A stretch of 64,000 bases of DNA from the NCBI RefSeq assembly GCF_910592395.1, contig NC_088321.1, forward strand, positions 1,550,001 through 1,614,000. The letters are read 5' to 3'. Each line of letters opens with the position of its first letter. Position 1 is the stretch's first letter. The notes beneath the pieces are model-generated. The model was not told the DNA's origin, did not search any database, and saw only the letters and a list, made by a program, of their open reading frames with translations. Shown one piece after another: positions 32,131-43,668 of this stretch. The stretch comes from Lineus longissimus (lineage: Eukaryota > Nemertea > Pilidiophora > Heteronemertea > Lineidae). The position numbers and the translations under genes were made by a program.

Positions 32131-32300
32131 TACAGTGAAACCTCCCTTAGCGGACTGGAACCTCTCTCTAATAGGCACAACCTCTCCATTAAGGACACTA
32201 GTTTTGGTCCCAGATTGGTAGTTTTCATTCAAGTTGACCTCTCTAGTCAGGACACCTCTCGTCAGTCCCGAGGGTGTCCTTGGAGAGGTTCCTTACTATA
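32131..32300 (+). mobile_element. TA-flanked pogo-like MITE, copy 9
   Basis: TA-CAGTGAAACCTCCC left end and a shortened right end (gagaggttccttactata). Confidence 0.8.
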
Positions 32301-33429
32301 CTATTTGTTTAAATGTAATTTTTTTCCGGCCGGGCCCTCCATAGAGAGGAGCTACGTCAGAATTCTTGTTTACTTTTTATACCATTTCTATTGACTGTTC
32401 AGATATTCATGGTCGCTTTGGGTTGTGATCGTACACTTGAACTCTTTTATCATATACCCGGACTTTTTCATGTAGGGTCATCGGCTCAGTCGCACCGATG
32501 TAACGTTAGGAATATATTTACGTGTGTTGTCAGTGGGGGGTGTGCTCTATTTACAAGTGTCTGTGGTTCATCTCTTCGTCTTACTTCCTTCTCATGAGTG
32601 GATCCGAGAAGGCGTAGATAGTTGCCCCATAGCCCCATAAATCTTATCATTTTATAAGCTCCTAAACTGTATCACTTTTCATGTCTTTTCAGCATCCAAA
32701 GAATCCGACCCTGTCCTTTCTTGCGATGTCACCCAACGTCTTCGGCAGCTCTGCTCGACGTCAATGAATCCAAGCTTCTTTTCTCTGTAACATTCGTCTT
32801 TCGTCTGTATGATGTCTTCAACTTACCAATAAAATATTTTGATTTAATTCAAGTCTTAGCTTCTATGTTCAAAGTTACAAGGGAAGCAAACTTCTGTGGA
32901 CACTAATCATTTGGCTCCTATTTCCTTCTTCTCAAAATCATTTCGTGTCTAAGAAATACTTTCTCTGGCATCGTCTGCAATCGATCTTTTTCCTTTTTGC
33001 TGCGATCTTCTTCAAAAATGTTCTAAGTCTACAAAAATCAAAAAAATATTCGAGCGTGACTTCGCTCCGTATCTTTTCAATTATATTTTTTTCAATTATA
33101 TTTTTTTCAAAAATACGCTAAGTCCAAAACCATCGAAAAAAAATTCATGCGTGACTTCAGTCCGTAACTTTTTCTATGAGTTTTTCGTCAAAAATATTCT
33201 AAGTACGAAAATCCATTTCTGCCAGTGTGGTATCTTTTCCATTTGATATTTCTTCAAAAATACGCTAAGTCCACAGAAGTCGAAAAAAAAATCATGCGTG
33301 GCTCCCCTCGTAACTTTTTTCTCTCAAATAGTTGAAAAGTTACGGAGCGAGGTCACGCTCGAGTTTTTTTTTGACGTTTTTGGAGATAGCCTATATTCCG
33401 GAGGCCCCCTTTTTAGCGGAAAAATCGGG
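32301..33429. repeat. unassigned, with degenerate repeats at 32990-33390
   Basis: From about 32990 the words caaaaatattctaagt / caaaaatacgctaagtcc and gcgtgacttcagtccgtaac recur with a ~100-bp spacing, partly inverted (gttacggagcgaggtcacgc at 33340). No gene seen. Confidence 0.45.
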
Positions 33430-34038
33430 GTGCTTGTCCTTAAATCCGCTGATTATGGCAGGATATTAGTTGCTTAATCCAATAGTTATTATTCAATGTT
33501 CGTATTCAAGTTGAATCATTAGAGTATTTCTATTCAAAGTTCGGCGTAATGTCTAGTTGTGATGTTGTCAATTCGGTCGATTCAACTAAACAACTGAGAC
33601 CATTGACCACAGTAAAGTACAAATCTAAAGTGATCTTTATGAGTGTTGAAGAAGTATTTGCGTGCAATGTTCTATGCTTGGAAGACCACTGCGAGCAGAA
33701 AGAGAAACTTTGAAATGACGGCTTTGATATCCCTATCGAAGCCACAGTTTCAAAGTCCCTCTTGCTAGTCACAATTGCCTTTGTGCAACGGAAGGAACAT
33801 TGAGCACAAATAGTTCTGCAACAAGCATAAACATCATTTAGACAGTACAATGGTCAATGATACCAAGTTGTTCAGTTGAAACAACCAAATAGACGATATC
33901 ACAAACATGACATTGCGGCGAAATATGAACGTTGAGAAGAAAATACTCTAATTTCAACACGAATACGAACATTGAATAATAACTACTGAATCAAGCAACA
34001 AATAACTCGTCATAATCAAGCGACTCAAGGACAGGCAC
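33430..34038. mobile_element. 609-bp non-autonomous element with long (~200 bp) inverted ends
   Basis: Left gtgcttgtccttaaatccgc and right ...caaggacaggcac mirror each other. Inverted identity continues inward through agttattattcaatgttcg to about 33620/33850. No target duplication visible. Confidence 0.7.
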
Positions 34039-34039
34039 T

Positions 34040-34380
34040 ATAGAGAGGTTAAGACACCATTCCACTAACACCAACGTCAACGCATACGGACCCAGACAGC
34101 AATCGTACAATATTCTTTTTTGGAGCTTTTACCGCGAAGGGTTGCAAAGCTTCGAAAAAGAATATCGGTCTGATGTGTGGCGCTGTTGGTCAGTTCAATG
34201 CAAAATATCGTTTTGGTTAATGTTGGCGTGGAACAATGATTGAGGGGATATGAGATCGTCACGTAAAAGTCATTTTTATCAGTTTTTTAAAGAAAATAAT
34301 AAAGTTTGCGAGAAAATCATCGTGTTTGCATCAGCGTGACTTATCTCTTATATCCTCTCAAGTTTTCTTAACCTCTCTAT
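34040..34380. repeat. pair of short inverted repeats
   Basis: atagagaggttaagaca at 34040 and its mirror cttaacctctctat ending at 34380. Directly abuts the preceding element; could be a separate small element. Confidence 0.35.
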
Positions 34381-36136
34381 TGGCTCGGGAATAATCAGCA
34401 GCTGAGATTTTAATATTTGTATCTGCATATTAATTAGTAAGTTTAGGATAAATGACACTGAAATTCTAATTCAAAACTCGAGATAAAGATTTCATTTTGA
34501 GCACGGAGCACCACGAGTGTGTTTTGTAATCCTATAGTGATAATAAAGCTCTTGAAATAGAAAAAATTAATTTGTTGACAAAAATGCAGATACATGTAAA
34601 CACAAATTGATAATTCTCAGCTGATGATTTTGTAAGGGACAACTCACCGGCCATTTCTAGCTCCTGTGCCAGAAGAGATGGCCTCTGGAACCTCCAGGTT
34701 CCAAGTAATCAAATCGAATCAAGGCACAACAAACCAAGTAAAGGCGTAATTTTAAACATTTCGTTTAATTGATTCAAACTTTTCATTAAACTTTCCATGT
34801 TCTGATTCAATATTCTTTACAGCACGATGGGGGAAATACTGTAAAATCGCCTCTATAAGACCATGCGTGTTTTCAAAGTCCACCAGTGGACAGAAAGTCC
34901 AGTATATTGGAAGCAGGTTGCACAATGCACTCTTTGGAGTTCACTTACGCCTGCTAAGTCAAGGATAGAATTTGTTTTATCAAAACCGCTCAGAATTTAC
35001 TGAATTACAGCGATTGTTTTCAACCGATGGTCTTATAAAGGAGTGTTTATAATATTTCTTACACTCTTATTATTTTACTTTCGAACTCTACATGTTGAGA
35101 TCAATGAAACTGTTTCTTCTAGAGTATATACATTTCAAGGTTTTCAGGATTTGTGATATAAATTTATAAAAAACAATATTGATAGTCTGCAGTAAGCGCC
35201 AAGTCTGACTGATGTGAGCAAATGACTTTGGAACGAAAAGCGCAATGCTCACTAAAATTTACAAGTTCACCAAATTAAATCTTCCTTATCCCCAAAGAAA
35301 CAATTTCATAGAGTATAATTTATACATCAACTGACAGTCTGTTTGTCTGAAGGTATTTGATATGGCCCCATAATCATAGCCTGAAGCCAGGCGAGTCAAT
35401 AAAACACATGCCGGTGTGCAAGGGATAGTAGTCCTAGGGCTGATAGTCCGTGTAACAATAGCCCGCATTGCTAAATGTTTTGGTTAGGGTTAGCGGTACA
35501 ATAGATCATGCTGCTTAATTGGTCAAATACAATGCTACCGGGTGACTCCAGGGGCACTATATCCGCTGTCACACCGGGTGATTTCAAAACGCAAAGGAGA
35601 TCGTACCTCCAAAAGAAGAATTCGGTGAGACCTTTGGTGTGGCAGGGATTTCAGACCCCACGTAGAATAGTTCTGAGAATGAACCCCGTATGATATTAGA
35701 TACCTTGGCCATTGTCTGAAGGTCAAGGCTAATCTTCCAAGGGGGGGGGGGGGGGTTAATATTCACAGCTGCATCAGGTATCAAGATAAAGTCTATATGA
35801 AGACACCAGTATTTTGAAAAACTGTTGACAAAAGGGTGAATGGGGAATATAATGCGTTTTGAAATCACCATGCCAACGGCTGCTTCTGTCATTTTAATGA
35901 GAAGTTATGTATCGGCCTTTAGGCATATAACTTCCTTTTATTCAGACACCAACCAAAAATATTATTTGGGTATCCACATTGGTCATTCAATGCTGGTTAC
36001 AGCAAGAATTTGAATTACAGTTTCGGACAAAGTGGACCTACGTAACCGGTCTAGGCCTATTCAAAAGAATCACTTCAATGAAGTGTCTGAAGGTCAACTT
36101 TTCAGAGACTCGCTTTTTGCCGGCCCTCATAAGCGG
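34381..36136. other. unassigned; poly(G) at about 35742-35755
   Basis: No exon, RNA gene or repeat family recognised on either strand. Confidence 0.4.
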
Positions 36137-36211
36137 GTTGTTTGGTGGTTCAGTGGTAACAGCGTTGGACCCATAATCAAGAGGTTAAGGGTTCGTATCC
36201 CGGCGTGGCCT
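36137..36211 (+). pseudogene. tRNA-like sequence (Met-like anticodon loop)
   Basis: tggttcagtggtaacagcg resembles a D arm, cccataatcaag an anticodon arm with CAT, and gggttcgtatccc a T arm; a T6 tract follows. The acceptor stem does not pair, the anticodon stem has a mismatch and position 33 is not T, so this is a tRNA pseudogene or SINE head. Confidence 0.4.
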
Positions 36212-37698
36212 CTTTTTTCAATGTTTTTTTTCATGACCTCACAATCAAAACCGTTTAAAGCAACACCACGGTCTTTTTGACCAGAAAAACGCTACTTTGC
36301 AGAAGCCCGGAAAGTTTGCTGGAATCGTGAATTCCGCGCATTTTGACTCGAAAGTCTCAGCCAACGAATTTCGCATTGTACTCACAAGCCTCATGTATAC
36401 AATTCTAATTCGTTTTGTATATTTCATATTGACGATAAAAGACCATTTTTGTCATTTTTTTGCCAAACAATTCGATTGAGCATAATTTGGACAAGCGTAA
36501 CTTAAACAAAGGGACCGCCCATAAACATCAAAGTGCATCACTTTTCGACAATGTTCGCCGCGGGGAAGGCAACAGACGCCTTTTGGATTTTGATAGATAA
36601 ACTTTTAGGCTTCTAATGATACGATGATAGGGGAAGGAAGTCAAAGCCACTTCTAATATCGTTTGGATTATGATGCAAATTAATATTCATAGGCGATCCC
36701 CAGTCGATTGTGATGACAAACTTTAAACTCGGACTGGTGCACGGCTTCTGGGTCTTTCGGGCGGGCGTCCTCCTCTCCCTCCTCTGTCGAGCTTTCGCCT
36801 CAGTTCCTGACAATGCCACCTGGAAAATACAACATCATTGCCCTTTGAGAATGTGAGAGAGAAAAGATTGTAGTGATTCTCTGGACCAAGACAATTAGAC
36901 AAAATCTTACCCATCAGATTCATATGACACACCCTGTATGTACCAACATCGTATCAATGTCTCTGACATCAAGATTTTAAAAAGGTATACCTCGGCGACG
37001 TCTAAAGGGAGTACATGTACAAGACCATGAGGTTCAGGATGGAAGTCATTGGATAACGGTTACTACAGGGACAGACTCTGATTTCTCTTCTGTAAGAGCA
37101 TAACTGAAGGAATTACATGTAGTGATGAGGTTGAGGTTCGTTTAGGAAAAGCTATGGTCAGTATTCGTCGACTTTCTCTTGACTAAAGTCAACAGTTTAC
37201 TCACCATGAAGGTATAATTGCACTCAATCTCCAGAACTCATTTCAGCCTGTTGTCACGAACGAGTCATCATCTAAGAACGCCATCAATGGGTTGCGTATT
37301 GGCACCTTCAAGCGAGGGTTCTCTCTCGGCACAGGCAGACGCGCGAGCCATTTGCGACACATCGACGACCACCAAGGTATCGTCTGTAAAGATAGAATCA
37401 AAAAGGACATGAGAAGATGACTAACTATGGCATTACCAAACTGATTTTACCAGACAAAGACAGCTGGAAGAAATGCCAAAAAATGATGGAGACATCCTGG
37501 GATGTGGCATGGCCACCACGTGACAGGGATTTCTCCTTTTCCTTCTTCTGGCATGAACTGTGCTTTGGGCCTTTGCAGAACCATCCAGTAGCATATACAT
37601 GTAGATGGTTTACAGCTGTCTACATGTACAGTCTTGTAGGAAAGTAAAAGGAAGACTGTACCACACAACTGATAGAGGCAAAATAACTAGAGCATATA
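36212..37698. other. unassigned; possible minus-strand exon at 36670-36824
   Basis: On the minus strand a good acceptor (gtattttccag) at about 36825 opens onto Arg-rich or Glu-rich frames, none recognised. Otherwise no gene is seen. Confidence 0.25.
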
Positions 37699-40415
37699 AC
37701 CAGCTGGCAGAGGGAAAATTACAAGTAATTTCAAATTGATTGAATCTCAACAAAATTTTGTGTACAACTTCCAGACAGTAACACAAATTTATCCTGAAAA
37801 TTTCAGCTCCGAATCCCAAGTTGTTCATAATATTTTGAAGTATTTCAAAAATGAGCCTGAAGCCACTGTGGATATTCCACCAGCTGGCAGAGGGAAAATT
37901 ACAAGTAATTTCAAATTGATTGAATCTCAACAAAATTTTGGGTGCAACTTCCTGACAGTAACACAAATATATCCTGCAAATTTCAGCTCAAAATCCCAAG
38001 TCGTTCATGATATTTTGATGTATTTCCAAACGAGTCACTATGGATATTCCAGCTGGCAGAGGGAAAATTACAAGTGTGTGTGTGTAATTTCAAATTGATT
38101 GAATCTCAACAAAATTTTGTGTACGACTTCCTGACAGTAACAGAAATATATGCTGCAAAATTCAGCTGAAAATCCCAAGTCGTTCATGATATTTTGATGT
38201 ATTTCAAAACCTGAAGACCCTAAAGTCAATATGGATATTCCAGCTGACAGAGGGAAAATTACAAGTAATTTCAAATTGATTGAATCTCAACAAAATTTTG
38301 TGTACGACTTTCTGACAGTAACACAAATATATCTTGCAAATTTCACCTGAAAATACCAAGTCGTTCATGATATTTTGATGTATTTCCAAACAAGACCTTG
38401 ACTGAAGTTACTATGGATACTCCAGCTGGCAGAGGGAAAAATACAAGTAATTTCAAATTGATTGAATCTCAACAAAATTTTGTGTACGACTTTCTGACAG
38501 TAACACAAATATATCTTGCAAATTTCACCTGAAAATTCCAAGTCGTTCATGATATTTTGATGTATTTCCAAACAAGACCTTGACTGAAGTTACTATGGAT
38601 ACTCCAGCTGGCAGAGGGAAAAATACAAGTAATTTCAAATTGATTGAATCTCAACAAAATTTTGTGTACGACTTTCTGACAGTAACACAAATATATCCTG
38701 AAAATTTCAGCTGAAAATCCCAAGTCATTCATGATATTTTGATGTACAGTAGAACCTCTCTATTAAGGACACCCTCGGGACTGACAAGTGCTGTCCTTAA
38801 TAGAGAGGTGTCCTGATTAGAGAGGTCAAATTAAATAGAAACTACCAATTTGGGACCAAAACTAGTGTCCTTAATAGAGAGGTTATCCGTAATAGAGAGG
38901 TGTCCGCTAAGGGAGGTTCCACTGTATTTCAAAACCTGAAGACCCTAAAGTCAATATGGATATTCCAGCTGGCAGAGGGAAAATTACAAGTAATTTCAAA
39001 TTGATTGAATCTCAACAAAATTTTGTGTACGACTTTCTGACAGTAACACAAATATATCCTGCAAAATTCAGCTGAAAATCCCAAGTCGTTCATGATATTT
39101 TGATGTATTTCAAAACCTGAAGACCGTAAAGTCAATATGGATATTCCAGCTGGCAGAGGGAAAATAACAAGTAAACTTTTGTGATGCCATAAATCAAAAA
39201 GTTGTGTTCCTATTTGACTGAAACTTACATGATTCATTTGTATTGACGTCAGATACTCGCATAGCAAATTTGGTAGTGATCCGATCATTTTGATTTTAGG
39301 GGTGATTTCGGGCGACGCCCACTTCAGAGAAAAATGTCTATAGATTTTGTTTTAATCATCGAATTCCAATTTTTTTCCCGAATCATCATACGGTACACTA
39401 ATATGCATTCACAAACCAAATTTGAGGCCATTCCGAGAAAGTCGACGAAAAAGTGCAAAAAAGCCCTTGGCTATATATATATATATAGTTCAGCTATCCG
39501 AAAAGCGCAAAAACATTTTTTTTGTCCGAATGATTTGAAATTTGGTTTGTGAATGCTTATTAATATACCTTATGAGGATCTGGAGAAAAAAATTTAAATT
39601 TTTCATTAGAACAAAAATTATGGCAATTTTTAACAAAAAAGGGGCGTTGCCAAAAATACTGGTATCACCTGAATTTCAAAATGATCGGATCACTACCAAA
39701 TTTGCTATGCGAGTATCTGATGTCAATACAAATGTACCCTGTAAGTTTCAGCCAAATAAGAACACAACTTTTGGATTTACTGCATCTCAAATGTTTGCTT
39801 GTAATTTTCCCTCTGCCAGCTGGAATATCCTTAGTGGCTTCAGTGTCTTTCAGGATCTTGTTTTGAAATCAGTCAAAATATCATGTACGACTTGGAATTT
39901 TGAGCTGAAATTTGCAAGATATACTTGTGTTGCTGTCAGGAAGTTGTACACAAAATTTTGTTGAGATTCAATCAATTTGAAATTACTTGTAGTTTTCCCT
40001 CTGCCAGCTGGAATATCCATATTGACTTTAGGGTCTTCAGGTTTTGAAATGTTTCCCTCTGCCAGCTGGAATATCCATAGTGACTCTGGGGTCTTCAGGT
40101 TTGGAAATACATCAAAATATCATGAACGACTCGGGATTTTCAGCTGAAATTTGCAGGATATATTTGTGTAACTGTCAGGAAGTTGTACACAAAATTTTGT
40201 TGACATTCAATCAATTTGAAATTACTTGTAATTTTCCCTCTACCAGCTGGGGGAATATCCACAGTGACGTCAGGGTCTTGTTTGGAAATACATCAAAATA
40301 TAAATCAATTTGAAATTACTTGTAATTTTCCCTCTGCCAGCTTGAATATCCACAGTGGCTTCAGGGTCATTTTTTAAATACTTCAAAATATTATGGACAA
40401 CTTGAAATTTTGATA
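37699..40415. repeat. two ~180-bp satellite arrays in inverted orientation
   Basis: Left arm (37699-39180) has about eight direct units starting cagctggcagagggaaaatt. The right arm (about 39780-40415) has about five units on the opposite strand. Between them 39190-39300 and 39670-39780 are also inverted copies of each other (gatcggatcactaccaaatt). The outermost units of both arms share ataatattttgaagtattt and gaagccactgtggatatt, which the inner units lack, so the arms are mirror images. A large fold-back structure; ends and target duplication are not clear. Confidence 0.8.
38745..38926 (-). mobile_element. TA-flanked pogo-like MITE, copy 10, nested
   Basis: Inserted in a satellite unit: gatg-TA-[element]-TA-tttcaaaacctg. 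Sister units read gatgtatttcaaaacctg without it, so the TA duplication is directly visible. Confidence 0.95.
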
Positions 40416-42207
40416 TCATCTGTTCCCCCCCCCCCCCCCCCCGCGCTCAGCCTCATTGAATGTGCGACCTTGATTGGTGCGGATTTTTTCGGTGCGACAT
40501 TTCGGATGGAGAGTGCCAGTAGGGAGCTTGTCAGTGTTCTGAACGACAAAAAGGACATAGTCAAATTATGTGCCATGTCTTATCAAGGTGGCCCAACACT
40601 AATCTCGAGCTACAAGAGACACACGGAACCTAAAGAGGCCTACAGCCGAACATGTGACACGGAAATGGTTCAAAGAAACAAAGTCACTGGGCTGAAAGGG
40701 TTTTCGCAAGATTCCAGACTATTATATATAGAGTGCAATTTGAGTCATATTCATTTTTTATATCGCCGGGTCTGACGAAGTTTGGCCTACCCAAAAGCCT
40801 TTTCATAGGCCTACGCGGTACTGGTAACCGATACAAAAGGGCTCTACACGAGGTTGCGGAGTCTGATAAAGAGTTGAAATGAAGATAAAAACTAAACACT
40901 CACCAAAACTATTCATCCCTTCTAATGCAGACTTGTTCCGATATCGTTTGCTTGAACGATTTTCGTCAATAAAGCGAGGATTCGTTTGATAATTCGCGAT
41001 TTTAGAAATTGAGAAATGTAAACATGTTGACGGCCTGAGCGCCAATGGAGAAAGGGTCACGCGCGAAGGGTTCAGGCCTGACACCTCACTTCCTGTGATG
41101 TCACTTTCCCAGGCGTCCATAGGCCTTTTATAGTTCAGGGTGGGAAAGTTCAAATCCAGCTCAATGAAAAACCTGTCACAACCAGGTGAAGGACAGACGA
41201 TATAACTTTCGTTGGACAAGAACATGAGAGACATATCTTGTCTGTCCAGATCCAAACGGTTCCGAACGGTCATGTACTGTGATCGGTTCCTAATAATCCC
41301 CGTCCCCGGCCCCTGCCCCTACCCCTCCTATCACCATGAACCCTCAAAACTTGGCCACAGCGAACAAACTTTGCCACAAAGGAAAGAAACGGGAGGTGCA
41401 GAAGATCTCTGGGTTGTTGTTTCAATTGGAAGACACCTGAGGAAAGTCGCCGGCGATTCAGACGTCAAAAACGAGGAACACGGACCTCAATACGTCAAGA
41501 GATCCTGATTTACAAGAGATGAGTTCGTCGCAGCAGGGATTCGCAGGAAGGCCGAGAGGACGCAACTCGAAAAAAATCTTGAAAGAGCTACTGACAGGAC
41601 CACATTTGGAGAGGCCAACGCGCACAAGAACCCAAAAGAGAATCCCAGATACCCAGTCTAGTAATTTCGTTTATTTCTCCTGTCATTGTAGCAGGAATGC
41701 GAGCTTTTATCGGGATTCAAGTCCCAATACAATATTTTGGGGAATGACAGTAGGCCTATGACACGCTTGGTATCACTGTCCCTTATAAAGAGGGTGTCCT
41801 GCTAACAGAGGTGTCCACATCGGGAGGTTCCACTGTACATGTATGAATACTGTAAATTGGAACATTTTGCGAGTGTCGTATTTTTTGGCAAATTCGTAGT
41901 CAAAATGCATAAAAAACATCATGCTAGCGTCGTAACGAAAGACGAAAGACGAAAGACACAGTACCCAGGACACACAGTACCCAGGAAGGCCTGTCCTGAG
42001 TACTAATCCTGAGGTGCAAGGCATTTTACTTGACATGTGCAAGGGGAGGAGCACTCAATTGACCCTGGTATTCAGAAGTGAAAAACAATTTCAAATCCTA
42101 GACAATCAAAACGCATCTAAATTGGAAAGAATTAATTCTTAAAAGGTAATAAATACTTGCAAAGGAATAAAAAGTGATAAAAAGAAAAATTTAAAAAGAA
42201 AAAGGTA
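40416..42207. other. unassigned; poly(C) at 40425-40442 and MITE remnant at 41775-41836
   Basis: The remnant reads cttataaagagggtgtcctg to gaggttccactgta, the right part of the pogo-like family. Several short frames exist on both strands but none is recognisable. Confidence 0.45.
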
Positions 42208-42280
42208 CACCCGCGTGGGGGCTCGAACCCCAGACCCTCAGGTTAAAAGCCTGATGCTCTACCGACTGAGCTACACGGGC
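42208..42280 (-). tRNA. tRNA-Lys (anticodon UUU)
   Basis: A 73-nt cloverleaf on the minus strand. The acceptor stem is GCCCGTG with CGCGGGT (two G-T pairs), D stem GCTC/GAGC, anticodon stem TCAGG/CCTGA around CTTTTAA, and T stem TGGGG/CCCCA around TTCGAGC, with discriminator G. Boxes A and B are intact, there is no intron, and T runs (gtacctttttc) follow as a Pol III terminator. It matches the eukaryotic nuclear Lys-UUU pattern. Confidence 0.95.
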
Positions 42281-43382
42281 GCTCGAATGACGCCGATAAT
42301 TATACGCTATTTGAATCATTTTACGCTCTGATCTATAAATAGTTTGATGACGTAGCGGCCGCGATAGGTCTACAGGGTGTGCCTTAAAACTGCTGTTCAA
42401 TATTTAGGACACCCCCAATTTACCAATTTTGGAGTGGGCTTACCAATTTTCAAGGGGAAGGTGGGTCATTTTGAGTTGAAAACTAGGGTGTAAAATCCCC
42501 GAGAAAACGAAAAAGGGGGTACTTTTTCAGAATGGTGTTTCTTTCAACTCGTCAAAAGAGGTGCTTCATAACGACATTAAAAAGTGCGACAACTGCTTAT
42601 TTCACCTGGTTTTAAGAATAAAAAGTCATGAATAATGAAAATGAGGTGAAATAGATGTATCAAAAAAAAGAAGTTCTTGCAAAGAGTCCCCGAGGATGGG
42701 GGTCAAATTTTTAGATGGCAATCCCCTAGAAAGGGGGGTCATTTTAGAATACTGGTACGAGCACTGGCCCCCCTTAAATTTGCTGGGGGGGGGGGGGGGG
42801 GGGGGGCGCGCTGTACTAGTTCAAATAGTCACTTTCATTTCCACGTGGCAACATTACCCGTGATTTTTTTTCCGCGACACTTTCTGGGGATTTCCCAAAT
42901 TATGGGAAAACGAGGCCAAACTAGTTTCTGCTTGACCCAAATATGCTAAAACGTCTATAAAGCAACATTCGACCAATTCTTAGCAACAATAGTACTCAAA
43001 TCGGAAAGAATGTAACCATAGAAACCAGACACACCCACTTAGAAGTTTATGAAATGGTCGAAAACTGTTGAAAATCATGAAAATGTTGAAAAATCGCTGG
43101 AGTACTAATTGGATAAAAGAGGGCGTGGCAGTTGGCATCAACTTGGTATTTAAAGAACCGAAAGCTAATGATGTATATCATCTCCGAAACACAAATGTAC
43201 TAAAAAAAGGCAAATCCTATAATTTCTGATCAAACTTACAGTTTTATTTCGCATATAATTCTTGTTCGAACTGAATTAGATCGATATATTTGTTATGAGA
43301 TGGATTCTTTTGATAAACACTTGACAACACAGCAGGTGTTTTTCGGAACTTAAATCATAACATTCCCAACTGGTCTCACAAA
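42281..43382. other. CARD gene 5' flank, unassigned; poly(G) at about 42785-42806
   Basis: Contains a G run over 20 long. The promoter of the CARD gene should lie in the last few hundred bases; no motif can be named. Confidence 0.4.
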
Positions 43383-43668
43383 ATGGCAGCGCATGGCTAC
43401 ATCTCGAAGATTTTGCACACACATTCAACCGAAATATCTCGTGATTTAGACCTCAGTAAAGTTCTCCCGACGCTGGTTAGGCATGGAGTATTTAGTAAAC
43501 AAGAAGAACTCGACATTTTACAAAAATCGGACCCAGTTTCACGCACCAAAGCGTTCGTAGAGCGACTGCAGAAAAAGGGTCCCCAAGCTTTTCATGCATT
43601 TTGTGTCACTCTGGAATATACACATCCACATTTGTTGACAAAATTTCTGGTGGACTATCCAGGGCAAG
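43383..43668 (+). CDS. CARD gene exon 1 (CARD domain)
   Basis: Starts at an ATG (cacaaaATGgca) and ends at caag|gtaggt, phase 1. The helix pattern and the KKGPQAFHAFCVTLEYTHPH stretch match the CARD helix 4-5 region (compare the general xxGPxAFxxFxxxLE pattern of adaptor CARDs). Confidence 0.8.

Noticed and set aside
36137-36211. Functional tRNA-Met
   Set aside because: Acceptor stem does not pair, the anticodon stem is mismatched and the loop lacks T33; kept only as a tRNA-like relic.
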